Below, piece by piece: positions 51,227 to 62,225 of a stretch of DNA of 64,000 nt. Source of the stretch: Nematopogon swammerdamellus. Its lineage: Eukaryota > Arthropoda > Insecta > Lepidoptera > Adelidae. The first letter of the stretch is position 1; each line of letters starts with the position of its first letter. The DNA is taken from NCBI GenBank assembly GCA_946902875.1, contig OX336340.1, positions 8,887,739 through 8,951,738 on the forward strand, read 5' to 3'. The position numbers and the translations under genes were made by a program. The notes beneath the pieces were generated by a model. The model made no database searches and was not told the DNA's origin. It worked only from the letters and a program-made list of their open reading frames with translations.

Positions 51227-51429
51227 GAAAATAATTTCTGCTTTTTATCACGGGTGTAGTAAGTGAATAATGTATGAACAATTTAATGATGTCAGGATCC
51301 ATATAATACACGTGTCGGCAACATTATTACAGTCAGCATGGATCTGTCACTCAGAGATGTGATGCTGAAGCCGAACCGATATCTCATACATACATACACC
51401 TGTCGATTAACTGATTTATAAGTACCTAC

Positions 51430-51690
51430 ACACCCCTGCGGTACATTGTCAAACGCAAACGCCCGCCGTCTATCTGTCTGCTGTATGGCTGTCCAACTGC
51501 TTTATCCACGCGCTGTATCTTAGGAACCGTAATAGCCAGCCGGTTGAAATTTTCACATAATGTGTGTTATTATTTATTATGGCGGATATAATAACTAGAA
51601 AAAGTAAAACGTTTAGTTAAATATTTTTTTGTGGTGCGGAAATCACGGTGCGCGAGTTCGACTCGCACTTGACCGATTTTTCTTCAACTT
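51430..51690. repeat. 'tacggaaccct' dispersed repeat, decayed reverse copy
   Basis: GTCTATCTGTCTGCTGT, AGGAACCGTAATAGC, and at the far end CGCGAGTTCGACTCGCACTT then GACCGATTTTT, the reverse of the CGGTCAAGTGCGAG terminus at 49537. Confidence 0.55.
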
Positions 51691-52271
51691 TGGTACTAGA
51701 AGCATACAGTAGGAAGTTACTAAACTGCATACAGTTCTGCTCAGTGAAGCCAATGAGTCTGACACGGTTTTATAATAATTATACCTGTACCGTAGAAAAC
51801 GGTACCTACCTATCTTTGCGCTGCAGTCACAAAGGCAGTTAATGTGATAGATAAGGACAACACCTTATCATTTATCTCGAGAGTTTTCTCTTTGTACTAT
51901 GCCTATCTATTCATACAAAGTTATTATGACAGTGAGTAAATCCCTCTACTTACACGTCACATCACATGCCGCGGCGCACGCGCCTGACAGCTGATCTCAA
52001 ATAAATGCTGACTTGCGCTTGTACTAATTTTTTGGCTGGCTTGGAAAAAATTTGCGCGTTCCGGTTCGTTTTCAGTCCCAAATTTTAGTTTTTGTGTATA
52101 TCATGTCAAGAGGCATTTTTGGCCTAGCATTTAGGGAAATCAACCGCCAGTTAAATTAAATACATAAGACAACAATAAAAAATAGTAAAACTAAACCAAT
52201 TACAGGTTACCACTTATAAACTAACAAATAGGTACCTACATCGAATCGAATAAAAAAATGTTTAAAAAAAC
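51691..52271. other. No recognised gene
   Basis: AT-rich; nothing recognised. Confidence 0.4.
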
Positions 52272-52440
52272 ATTAAACCGACTTGAAACTCTAAAAAGTT
52301 ATAATATTTAGATCTTGAGTAGAAGGCGGTACAAAAGCACATAAGGATCCATCTATAATTTTCAGGTGTGCTTTTGTACTGCCTTCCACTCAAGATCAAA
52401 ATATTATTTAATACTTTTAAGGGTTTGAAGTCGGTTTAAT
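52272..52440. mobile_element. Long-hairpin MITE with ATTAAACCGACTT ends
   Basis: Left arm ATTAAACCGACTTGAAACTC, GATCTTGAGTAGAAGGC, GTACAAAAGCAC; right arm GTGCTTTTGTAC, GCCTTCCACTCAAGATC, TTTGAAGTCGGTTTAAT. The arms are about 75 bp with small bulges and a short central loop. No ORF. Confidence 0.85.
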
Positions 52441-53500
52441 TTTTTTTTAAAACAGTTTTTTTTATTTCACTCTTTTTAGTAATATCACATAATAAGTGGG
52501 TGAATGAAAAATTCCTTAGTGTGAAAGTTTCATTCCTTAATTTCTCACCCTTAGGGGTGGTATTCTTTCATTAAATTTATGAAAGGACCACACCTGAGAT
52601 ATACCCTACTCATGATAAAAAGAATCATTAAAATCGAGTAACGTACACACAAAAAAAAACATACAGACGAATTGAGGACCTCCTCCTTTTTGGAAGTCTG
52701 TTGAAAATCTTTAAACACGAAAATTTAATTTAAAAAACTAAACAATACCTATCAATGTCAAACAAAGGGTTGGCAACCCCAGACAAACAAAACCCTAAAC
52801 AAAAATCCTAAACAAAATGGCATAATGAAAGCAAAAAAAAGAAACTTAAAGATACAAGTACAACAAAATCATGACACCAATAAATATAAATATACCTATC
52901 CTTGACAAATCGCTATAAGTACAAATATAGATTTTTTCTGTAAATGTTTCATTTTGAAGCCTGGATGGTCCGCGCTAGTACTGAACAAATACCGACGACG
53001 GTAAGAGCCGATATAACCACCCCTGGTTAAATCGGCTTCAAGCCTCGTTCGATATTTACCTGTCCGTGAAAGAGGCATTTCTCACACTGACCGCTACATT
53101 TTAACCTAAGGTAGTAAAATCAGTCCTAAATAAATTATTGCCAATTATTTATTCTCATAGAGAAATAATAACAATAAAGTTTATTCTTTAGTATGCATTG
53201 AATAGTTCACACGGTAGTACACTAATAGTACCTACTTATTAGTTTAGGTCGACACAAGTTGCACTCGCATACGCAATCGTCAGATGACGAGTGCATACCT
53301 ATCTATATGTATATACATCTTCCTAATTTACAAATGTAACGAGGACTCCGACACAGATATACTGACTGGAGATATGACTCTAGTCACGTCTGCCTGCTGT
53401 GTAGGCTCCACCGCGACTTCACTATAATATAGAGACGGTTGCTCAGTCGATTATATTGAAGGTAAGGTCTAAGTCTAATTTACTTAAATACTTAGATATA
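52441..53500. other. No recognised gene
   Basis: AT-rich. ACCTCCTCCTTTTTGGAAGT near 52678 resembles the common ACCGACTTC-type dispersed repeat. No coding signal. Confidence 0.4.
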
Positions 53501-53514
53501 TTCCTTTCAATTCC

Positions 53515-53870
53515 TTTCAAAATCCAAGCTGGCGCCGAGCCTCCGGCCCTCACCATCGCGGCCAGAGATGCCGCCTTGAAAGCACAGCAGGCCGCAAGCA
53601 CACCAAATATGCTAACAAGCATTATACAGACCTCTTTGAGTTTCTGGGCTTTGCCATGGAGACCCTCGGTGTGTGGTCACCGCAGGCGCGAAGAAGCTTT
53701 CTCTTGGGCTAGCTGCTTTTAAAAAAAGTGGCGACCGCAGATCGAGGTATTGCTTCATTCAACGCATTGGCCTGGCAATTCTAAGAGGGAATGCGGACAG
53801 CGTGCTTGGTGCGGGCGGCGGCGCCCTTCGCCTTGGACGAGGTGTTCGTGCTGTGACAAAATTCGTGTAA
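53515..53870 (+). pseudogene. Retroelement C-terminal domain relic, frameshifted
   Basis: Two + frames joined by one frame change read KHYTDLFEFLGFAMETLGVW, SPQARRSFSLG, a TAG, then AAFKKSGDRRSRYCFIQRIG followed by LAILRGNADSVLGA. The pattern (..F.ET.G......A......GD.RS..F..QR...A..RGNA.S.LG) is that of the C-terminal region of reverse-transcriptase-encoding ORFs found repeatedly in animals and plants. The upstream part (AARDAALKAQQAA) is in another frame. No catalytic part survives. Confidence 0.5.
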
Positions 53871-53879
53871 AAGTTTATT

Positions 53880-54390
53880 TAAAGTTCCGTACCTCAGAAT
53901 AGGAAAAAAAACGGAACCCTTATAGTATTACTTTTGTGTCTGTCCGTCTGTCACGTTTATTTTCTCCGAATCTACTGGACAAAAAAGTAGAAATTTGGTA
54001 CATATGTATAGTTAGAGTTTGATGGCCTAATGGCGGTCGTACAGCGTAAATGAACAAATTTCGATTTTGGGGGTTAATTTTGGGTGACAAATTAGAAAGT
54101 TAAAACTTCAATTGCATCATGTGACATACCAATCAAAAGGGCTCGTTATAAGGAATATACATATTTTGATTATAATTTAAAAATGCATAGTTTTAAATAT
54201 ATTAAAGAAAATATACAAAAATCAAGCAAATCATATTTCGAAAACCATTTGGAATATAGGGCCTCTCTTATAGTTTACAGGAAAACCTAAACGAAAATCC
54301 CTTGGAAAATCCTAAGTCTTAAACTTCTCATGTAAAACAGAATGGTACGGAACCCTCACGCACTTGACCGCTTTTTTAGTTTTAATTTTC
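53880..54390. repeat. 'tacggaaccct' dispersed repeat, long copy
   Basis: AAGTTCCGTACCTCAGAATA, AAACGGAACCCTTATAG, TGTCTGTCCGTCTGTCACG, AGTAGAAATTTGGTAC at the left; GGTACGGAACCCTCACGCAC and TTGACCGCTTTTTTAG at the right. It shares its interior with 44440-44835. Confidence 0.7.
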
Positions 54391-55010
54391 GTATTTTAGG
54401 ACAATTTGTATTTTTATTAGAATTAAGTATTATATATAGAATTAAAAAACTGTGTATGCAGTTACACATAAATATTATGGTCCTTCGAGCCGAATTCGGA
54501 AATGACCTAATTTTGCCTTAACAATTAAAGCTCTGTAATAAAAAACATTTACATACAGATAAAAATTGTACACATGTATGCACAAATTAATGTGAACATG
54601 TAAGTTGTATTTTTGTTGTTTTATACTAAAAAAACACTTTCAATCGATTTTTTTCCTATATCTATGATCCGGCCAATACGAAACTATATTCATTCCTGCC
54701 TGTCACACGCACTTCGCTAGTGTTTCGACGCTCAAAATATATCCCTCGCAAATACTTAGTGTGTACCCAACGACATACGATAGCGAGTGACGTGCTTATC
54801 TTGTGTACGATTGTTTTAGGAGGTGTTCCCGATTCTGTTCCTAAGCAAATATTTTGAGCTTTTACACTAATCGCCTAATCGTGTCGCCACCACTTAGTGC
54901 TGCCGACACTCGTTCGTATTAGCGCCAATCGCGCTAACTTCATTAGCACTTACCATAATAATGTATTATTAGTCCTATGACGTCTAATGTCATCCTTGAT
55001 GTGTCGTTGT
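54391..55010. other. No recognised gene
   Basis: AT-rich with no recognised element. Confidence 0.4.
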
Positions 55011-55175
55011 AAATTTATTGAAAATACCTCCGGGAAAGCGCCAAATCGGAGGGTTCCCTTTGTATTGCTGACCCTACTGAACTAGAAGGAACATACGCTT
55101 TCGTTCCCTAGCAATCCACAATCTACCAAACCACCAAGTAAGGAGCAAGGGACGGTGTCAGACTGTGGCACGTGG
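55011..55175 (-). mobile_element. Strongly decayed tRNA-type SINE fragment
   Basis: ACCTCCGGGAAAGCGCCA, CTGACCCTACTGAACTAGAA, CTAGCAATCCACAATCTACC, ACCACCAAGTAAGGAGCAAG follow the order of the body of the 14038 and 48778 SINEs at reduced similarity. Confidence 0.5.
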
Positions 55176-55587
55176 AGATCAATTTTTAACCGACTTCAAA
55201 AAAAGAAGGAAGTTCTATTTCTACTCTATTGTCAAACAGCAAATAATTTAAAATAGCCTAGTGATGAACGATGTCACTGCAACATGCAACCAGTTGCCAG
55301 TTGCTGAATGTTATATTGTATTGAATTATTATATGAATTATCAAAAAGTGTTGATGTTAGTATAGGGACAACAGTAAGTAGGTACTGCGAGCACGTACTT
55401 GTTCAATTGCGCACAAATGCCTTCTGCGCACGTATCAGAAGGCGGCCTATGCACATCCGGGTAGACAGACAGATTTTTAACTAACTTTCCGTTTTCCGCT
55501 TTTCTCCATCTTCTCTTTTTACAGGCGGTTATAAATATAAGTATCTTGATATTGAAAAACTATATATATGCGACATTATTGTAGGTA

Positions 55588-55998
55588 CCGCCGGCTTCGG
55601 TGGCTCGGTTGTGCATTGTATCGACGTCCGATCGTGGAATTAAGCACATCCAGGCGCGGCAAGAACTTGGATCACCACACTGAATGAAAGTTCAGTCGAA
55701 GCGGCTAGTTCGCGTTTTCCGCTCAGTTAAGTGTAGCCGGCACGACAAAGGGAAGCGCTTACTTAGTTCACCAAAGTTATGGGCTGACATCACGGGTGTA
55801 ATAGGTAAAGTTGCTTTCACGAGTCATGAGCAAATGGACAGTGGACTAACCTTGCATTGCACGCAATAGAGCGTTGACTGACGCTGACTGACGAACCAAT
55901 CGCGTGAAGCGTCGGCACCGACCAATGAAAAGTGTGGTCATAACTCGTGAAAGCAACTGTAGACGGTTGTAGGTTGTAGCCAACCATGTCAGGTCCCA
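55588..55998 (+). mobile_element. Diverged composite SINE interrupted by a MITE
   Basis: GGCTTCGGTGGCTCGGTTGT (A-box position), AATTAAGCACATCCAGGCGC, AAGAACTTGGATCAC (5S remnant), CACTGAATGAAAGTTCAGTC, TTATGGGCTGACATCACGGG, then the 150-bp MITE, then GTAGCCAACCATGTCAGGTC and CCATAAAGAAATAAA. The body segment with CCTACTAGG is deleted. Confidence 0.7.
55809..55958. mobile_element. 150-bp MITE with AGTTGCTTTCACGAGT ends
   Basis: AGTTGCTTTCACGAGTCATG at the left and CATAACTCGTGAAAGCAACT at the right are inverted repeats with one mismatch. It lies between two otherwise adjacent parts of a SINE (TCACGGGTGTAATAGG and GGTTGTAGCCAACC). Confidence 0.75.
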
Positions 55999-56254
55999 TA
56001 AAGAAATAAATTGAAATTAATGATGTGTATGAATTTAATAGCTCTTCTCATTCATACCATATTTTGAACAAATTATTATTTTTTATTTTTAAGGAAGGTC
56101 ATTCGAAACGAATATGAAAAATATATGTTGTGATAGACACTAGATTGACAGACATGGGCTAAATATAGCAATATAGGTGTCCCACCACCATAGGTTTACT
56201 AAAAAAAGTTAAGAATTAATTCGTTGTTTGTTTTAGTTTATTATATTCTTCTTC

Positions 56255-56375
56255 AATCCAGGGAAGTATCCGGTATGGCACCTACCTTCTCGGAAGTGAT
56301 ATTGGCTGGTCCGAAACTGTGCTTTGGCCCCTCCGACACATCCGCCCATAACGGATTACATAAAAAAAATGTTTT
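56255..56375 (+). mobile_element. tRNA-type SINE, 3' part
   Basis: ATCCAGGGAAGTATCCGG, TATGGCACCTACCTTCTCGG, GTGATATTGGCTGGTCCG, GCCCCTCCGACACATCC, ATAACGGATTACATAAAAAA: the tail-side part of the 48778 SINE in opposite orientation. Confidence 0.75.
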
Positions 56376-56509
56376 TAAGAAATAAGTTCCAAAATTTTTT
56401 TCTTTTTTTTTTATTGTATAACAAATAGTTTTTATTGAACACACAACATTAACAAAAATGTATAATGACAAAGAAATATTCGTCAAGAAGTGGCGTAAAG
56501 CGCGCGCCG

Positions 56510-56650
56510 GCCGGCATGCGCTTCGCGCGGGGCGGCGCGGCGCGGTGCGGTGCGGCGTGGCGCGGGGCGGCGAAAACGCGCGGGAAAGCTCCCGAGCAGC
56601 ACGCGTGGTGTCGCTTATATAAAAGGACAGATTTTCACGTATATTACTCG
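56510..56650 (+). promoter_or_regulatory. CpG-rich promoter with TATA box
   Basis: A very GC/CpG-rich stretch (GCGGGGCGGCGCGGCGCGG and similar) leads to TATATAAAAG at 56616-56625. Transcription would be expected to start around 56645-56650, within ATATTACTCGCTCGC. Clear arthropod TATA promoter on the + strand. Confidence 0.6.
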
Positions 56651-56873
56651 CTCGCTCGCGCGTTAACCGCCAGTGCCGTCCGTCCCGTCACTCGCGCGCG
56701 CCGCCCGCCCGCCCGCCGCACCGCGCACCGCACGCGTGCACGCTCGCTGCTGCTGGCAGAACGCACGCTTCCTGCCGAAGTGCTCGATTTAATTATTGTT
56801 GTGATACTCTAGTGATAGTGATGAACGTGCGTGAGTAACGTTGTGTCCAGTGCAGTACACCCGGAGATAAGAC
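56646..56873 (+). other. 5' UTR with a five-codon uORF
   Basis: GC-rich leader (CGCCCGCCCGCCCGCCGCAC). An upstream ATG at 56821 gives MNVRE and TAA (56836-56838), 35 nt before the likely main start. The uORF could reduce translation of the main frame. Confidence 0.4.
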
Positions 56874-56896
56874 ATGGCGCTGCCGGGAGACGATAA
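56874..56896 (+). CDS. Putative first coding exon of an unidentified gene (MALPGDD...)
   Basis: ATG at 56874 (context AGACATGGCG, A at -3) reads MALPGDD plus two bases, then the donor AA|GTGAGT (56897-56902). It is only 23 coding nt and follows the TATA promoter and leader at sensible spacing. No later + exon with recognisable coding was found before 64000, so the first intron would exceed 7 kb and the gene continues outside. Seven residues do not identify the product. Confidence 0.4.
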
Positions 56897-56902
56897 GTGA
56901 GT

Positions 56903-58660
56903 CAATAAAGCGCCAATGTAGAAATGCTTGTTTATTTAAGCATGACGTTGCCCTTTGCAAGGTCCGAGAAAAGAGAACTAATATAACTTTTATAAATTTG
57001 ACTAAAGCGGTAACGTAATGGGAATGAAGCTACGCGAAGGGAAAAGGGTCTAGTGAAAATTAAAACGCACATTTAGGACCTTTTTGCTCAATATGCATTT
57101 ACTTGAGTTTATTTCTGAAAAGAAACTGTTACCTATATATCTACAGGATGTCCCAAAACTCAACTTCCCAAGCGGGAACCAGGGAGTAGGGCAGTTTATG
57201 ACTAGCCAGGAAAAAAAAATCGGAGTCATTAATTTTTTTAGAAAAAAATTTAACTGAATATTTTATTTGGTAAAACTACAGGAATTCTGGTTTTATTTGG
57301 GATACTTATCAATAGCAGAGTTATTTAGGCTACCAATAAAACCTGGCTACGACCCACGTGGTTACTTATCATGTGTGCGTTTGTTTGCATATAGTCGGTA
57401 AATTGATGAACACCATTATAATATGTCTCTAGCTTCAGCTCCCTCTCCTCTCTCCTCGTGTACACTAACTCTGATACAATAATCCTTTCCGCTTTTTCAT
57501 TGTTTTTCACAGTTGCCAAAAAGTAGGTTTCTTCCATTAAACATAATGACTATGTCCGTAAAACGTGTAGAACAGCTAATAAAAAAACGGTTCCAATTGA
57601 AAAATTTCGTTTTGATCGAGTTTTTCATTAATCATTGAAATTTTAAATAACGGTACTTTAGCACAGAGCTTGTCCTCTGTGACTTTAGTTAGACCCACTT
57701 TTTAATTTTCTGTAAGAACGTACTTTTTTTTTAAATTAATGTAACGGGCATGTAATGTAATTAATGTAACATAATTACTTAGTTGGCTTAATTTGAAAGC
57801 TGCGATTCAGCAAAAGCTTAATAGGACGTTTCACTAAACTTTATACAGATTATAGTTCTTAGCTTGCTGTTAGTGTGACCAAGTTCCATAATATGTTATA
57901 CCATTTTAGGAACCCACTGTGGATATGCTTGCAGCACTACGTATCTATAAGTACGCAGCTAACAATGTCTACGCTAATGAAATTGATATGCAATTAATAC
58001 ATAATAAAATATTTTATTGTAGTTTTGGTCACTTATTATGTCCAACATAAAAGTGGGGTAATACTCGTAAGTATCTACCAATAAAATATGTATTATGCCA
58101 ATTTCCTGCTCTACCGTAACGTACTGGATTTGCCAAACCTACCTTTTTACATACCTACATAACATATGCATAAAAGCACCGTTAAGAGTTCCCCAGTGGG
58201 CTAGGTATTTTAAAATTTGTAAATACAAAATTAGAAATGCGTCGTTCCCTCGACTGATCTATTAAAAACAAGACATATTCACTAAATATAGCATATACAG
58301 TTACTTGTGCTGTGTTTGTGGCTCGATTCGTATTAATTGCTGTAAACATTCGTGCGGCAAGAGAGGAGACACGCATTCTAGATATAGTATAGATATATTA
58401 TTTGGGTCGTGAACTTTAATTATTTCATCGCTGAAAAGGTTTATTTTTGACCGCTAAAGTTGTCTTGTTTTTTTTACTATAAACATTTTTTATTTCTAGA
58501 ATTTAATACTTTAAATGATCTAGTTCATGGGTATCCAACCCGCGGCCCGGCGGGGTCCAACTTGTGGCCCGCGTAGCGTAGGGAATTGTTTTTTTATTAT
58601 ACATGAAGCCACCAAAAGAACCGTCCATCATTTCTTGTTCCCATCATATCCAATTGCTAT
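56903..58660. other. No recognised gene; possible large first intron
   Basis: AT-rich. CAGGATGTCCCAAAACTC at 57145 resembles the end of a dispersed insect transposon. A 70-codon minus-strand frame at 57325-57537 (KNNEKAERIIVSELVYTRRE) weakly recalls transposase N-terminal helices but is too short to call. Confidence 0.35.
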
Positions 58661-58671
58661 ATTAATAAATT

Positions 58672-58808
58672 AGACGATGACTTTTTGGTCCGCCTATACA
58701 GCTGGCGTGGTGCCTCCCTGAGCTTAGTTTCGCGAGGAGTGGTGTTATTGGCTGTGACTGATCTTCCGTTGAAGTTTTGGGCACAGCCACCCGCGCCGGT
58801 TGTCTATA
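58672..58808 (+). mobile_element. SINE-like element, third family, copy 2
   Basis: TGGCGTGGTGCCTCCCTGAG, TTTCGCGAGGAGTGGTGTTA, TTGGCTGTGACTGATC, GGCACAGCCACCCGCGCCGG: the reverse of the order at 24764-24898 and 63001-63125. Confidence 0.6.
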
Positions 58809-59035
58809 AAAAAACAAAAACTGAAAGATATAGACATACACGGCTGACTGATGATAGCTAGTTAGAATTGCTGCTGTATTCCTAGTAAGAAACAGGTTGC
58901 AACGAATGAATGAACGAACGATTGGGTTTTGTGTATTTGTATTAATTTTGTATGTATTTGTTTTATAATTATATCTAATTAATATAAATATGTATCTAAA
59001 TAGAAGAAAAAAACGTGGCAGTTTGCTGTCGCCGG

Positions 59036-59345
59036 TCCAGTTATTGGATGGGTGACCGCTCAACCGTTGGAGGCTGTCCGTGGTTCGGATTCCACGTAAA
59101 ACTGTAGGTCCCTTCCCTTCTTACCTTACTAGGTGGTAGGGTTCAACCCGACCGGGTTGGTACCACCGCACTAAATGAAACGTCGGTCGAAACGGCTATG
59201 TAAATAGTTTGTGTTTTCCGTCCAGTTCAGTGTAGCCGGCACGACCGAAGGGGAGCACTGACATGGCACCTAGCTCACCCGGTGTTATGGGAGATACATT
59301 GTAGCCAACCGTGTCAGTTTCCATAAAAAAAATTAAATAAAAAAA
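59036..59345 (+). mobile_element. Composite SINE copy, truncated in the 5S block
   Basis: It begins within the 5S-like block (TTATTGGATGGGTGACCGCT), then GTGGTTCGGATTCCACG, CCTTACTAGGTGGTAGGGTT, GTACCACCGCACTAAATGAA, GGCACGACCGAAGGGGAGCA and GTGTCAGTTTCCATAAAAAA. A small deletion removes GCTGACATCACGGATG. Confidence 0.85.
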
Positions 59346-59439
59346 AGTAAATAAATAGAATATAATAATGATAATACACTTTAAGCCACTTTTAATGTGT
59401 GGTAAGGGCGGGTTTGTTGCCTTAGGAAATTTCATCCAG

Positions 59440-59565
59440 TCAACCCGGTGGACCTAAAATTTTACATGGAATCCGAACCATGCACGTATTTTTTTTTCAA
59501 ATAAGATCAACTCATTGTAGGTACACCCGCCGGTTGGATTCGAACCTCGGACCTCTCGCAACATT
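59440..59565 (-). mobile_element. SINE fragment with mixed family features
   Basis: CCTAAAATTTTACATGGAAT, CCGAACCATGCACGTATTT, then CACCCGCCGGTTGGATTCGA and ACCTCGGACCTCTCGCA. The first part resembles the B-box region of the 5S-type SINE (TTACGTGGAATCCGAACCACG); the second is the tRNA head of the other family. Confidence 0.6.
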
Positions 59566-59732
59566 ATAATATTCAATAAGGACGACTGTCGAAATATTTG
59601 AAATAAAACGTGTACTTTTTAATTAATGCAATAAATATAAAAAAATCTAATTACAATATTTACATGATATTGACTAATAAATAATATAATATCAGGCGTC
59701 AATTATGTTTTTAAACGTACACTGTCAGTTGT

Positions 59733-60110
59733 CAGCCTCAGTAGCTCAGTGGTGCTGTCGGTCGACTGTCGGTCGGATCATAAGCACACCTGGGCGCGGT
59801 CAGTGGATGAATGGGTGACCGCTCGACCGTTGGAGGCTGATCGTGGTTCGGATTCCACGTAAAACTGTAGGTCCCTTCCCTTCTTACCTTAATAGGTGAT
59901 AGGGCCCCCGCCCGAGTTGATACCACCCCTCTGAATGAAAAGTAGGTTGAAGCGGCTATGAAATAGTTCGTGTTTTCCGTCCAGTTTAGTGTAGCCGGCA
60001 CGACCGAAGGGAAGCACTGCCGTGAGACCTAGTTCGCCAAGGTGTTATGGGCTGATATCACGGATGTAGTAGGTGATTGTAGCCAACCGTGTCAGTTTCC
60101 ATAAAAAAAC
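59733..60110 (+). mobile_element. Composite 5S/tRNA SINE, copy with A box
   Basis: CAGCCTCAGTAGCTCAGTGG (A box, 59741-59753), CACACCTGGGCGCGGTCAGT, ATGAATGGGTGACCGCTCG (5S-like), GTGGTTCGGATTCCACG (B box), CCTTAATAGGTGATAGGG, GGGCTGATATCACGGATG and GTGTCAGTTTCCATAAAAAA. Only the upstream head seen at 5319-5793 is absent. Confidence 0.85.
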
Positions 60111-61690
60111 ACACACAAAAATACAAATTAGTTCAGTGGATGTAATTCTTATATACCTACTTGTTTAACATAGGTAGGTACATACATATACCATACCTAC
60201 ATATTTTGTTCACTTCACATATCTACATGTTTTGTCCATTTAAGCAATTTGCCTACATACTTACTTATAACGCCGCAAGTAATTAACATTCCTGCATAAT
60301 ATTCAACCTATTATAGATAGATGTATAAAACTCAGACTTCACTAAATATTACCTACGTACAAAGTATGTTTTCCATGAAATGGCCAAAGATTTAAAGAAA
60401 CATTACGCTCAGCTTTTCTTTCACGCTATGCAAACGACTCGTAAGTATTATCTTGATTTTATACAATAAGTACTACATCAGCCGAGTCGTTTAAATAAAT
60501 AACAAGAACAATGTTACACGTGTTACGTCACGACGTACGTACGTATCTAAGTGCCTAAATACTGTCATAACCATTATTATAATTTCTTTAGTTTCAGGAA
60601 TAAACTTGGCTGTTTATTTGCTACGAATTCCTATTATTATTGCTACTGAATTCAAATAGGCGCGAAAATCTAATTTATATAATTGTGGTGATAGCGACAC
60701 CTATCCCACAACTGAATAATAAAGATCGATAATAACCTATATCACTTCGCGACGACGAAACAACAGAAAGACTCATAGCTCTACATAATCATACAAAATC
60801 TTCCAATATTGTATTGTATTGTATTGTTTATTGATCATTCATATGGCAGTTAGACTGCTCTCGAACTTGTCACAATTTGTTCTATCCGTAAATAGTCCTT
60901 TGGATGTCTCGCTTTTCTGATATTTTACCCGAATATTTAATACCTCTCCTACAACCCGTCGCATTCAAGTTTGCCGGTTCGTGGAATGCACTTTGACGCT
61001 ACCGCTTGAGTGGTTGAGTTTGCTTTTAAGTTTACTTTTCATCGAATTTTACTATGCTTAGGAGTAAGATATTGCTACCACGGATTTACTAAATGCAGCA
61101 ATAATGTTTAAATATACATAAACGTTCATTGCGTTTGAATTTTTTCACCGTCTCTTTAAAATAATTCTCCAGCAAAATGGTGCCTACTCATTCCTAATTC
61201 TTACAATAATATCCTTGCTTCTACCTACACTAATTTCTGCCACTTACACGTCTCAAACCATCTCTATAAGGCATAAGCCCGCCTTTGAACGTCATTTTAA
61301 TAAAATTACTGTATTTTATTTAAATTTTGTGAAGCAATGAAGTAAATCTATCAAATTGCTCTATCTGCCACCTACATATGTCCCAGTACCTGGTTTACCA
61401 CACTAGTACAGGGGCTAGAATTTGTATACATGCGCTAATATCTAGTGACGTAGTACCAAGCTAAGTAAATATTGGATATCATAGTTAAGTCGTGCTCGTA
61501 CACAATTCACAAATTGTATTGTGTATACTCGTAATGTCAACAGATAGCATACATTATTTAATGCGAGCAGTAATACGCCAGTGGCGACGAGCAAGCTGTA
61601 CCAATAGTGATAAAGCTCTTTGGTAGTGAAGCGTAAGTCAAATAATTAAAAAGGCTAGAAGAGAGACATCGACTCTTCAAACAGTTGAAG
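60111..61690. other. No recognised gene
   Basis: AT-rich. (TATTG)n at 60812-60830 followed by TTTATTGATCATTCATATGG looks like the 3' end of a minus-oriented LINE. Confidence 0.4.
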
Positions 61691-61833
61691 TCATTATAAA
61701 TGGCGTGACGTTGTTTGTTGTTTGTTTGTTTGCTGCCCAGCCTCTTCTTTTACTGGGCGGGTGAGCCATTCTCCGCACTGAGATCTCAAGGCGCTCAGGT
61801 GGTGGTGCTACTCCAGCAACCCGAGCTCTTCCA

Positions 61834-62225
61834 TTTTTTTTTATTGACAGCGCGACCTATGCCCCCGAGCCACCCATAAGGTGTCTAAGAACGCCCATGG
61901 AAATTCGGTCGTATGCGGGGGTTGCGAATGCCATGCTGGCTTGACAGGTGCCCATTCACGTCCCTCTTGAAGAACCCGAGACTAATTGGGGGGAAATATA
62001 TGGGCAGGGAGAGCGTTCCAGAGTTTACCGGTTCTGTAGAGGAAAGATCTTCGTACCGATTGGTAATGGCATCCGCGGTAAGTCCAGCGTGTAGGGATGC
62101 AATCCCTGCCCACTGCGCATGGTGCGAAGGTGGAAAGTGGACGGCGGGGTTAAATAGCTCCTCCGAGTACTCCCCATGGAATAAGCGATAGTACACACTT
62201 AAGGAGCCGACATCCCTACGGAACG
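61834..62225 (-). mobile_element. LINE relic (family beta) inserted in family gamma
   Basis: The frame 61885-62196 reads LFNPAVHFPPSHHAQWAGI, SLHAGLTADAITNRYEDLSS, SGTLSLPIYFPPISLGFFKR and DVNGHLSSQHGIRN: the C-terminus of the CR1-like family seen at 16126-16660. A T-run at 61834-61844 is the poly(A) tail in reverse. The flanking family-gamma sequence is contiguous in the 29-kb copy. Confidence 0.75.

Noticed and set aside
57145..57537. A transposase N-terminus near CAGGATGTCCCAAAACTC
   Set aside because: The 70-codon frame only weakly recalls helix-turn-helix transposase domains, no DDE region follows, and no matching second inverted end was found.
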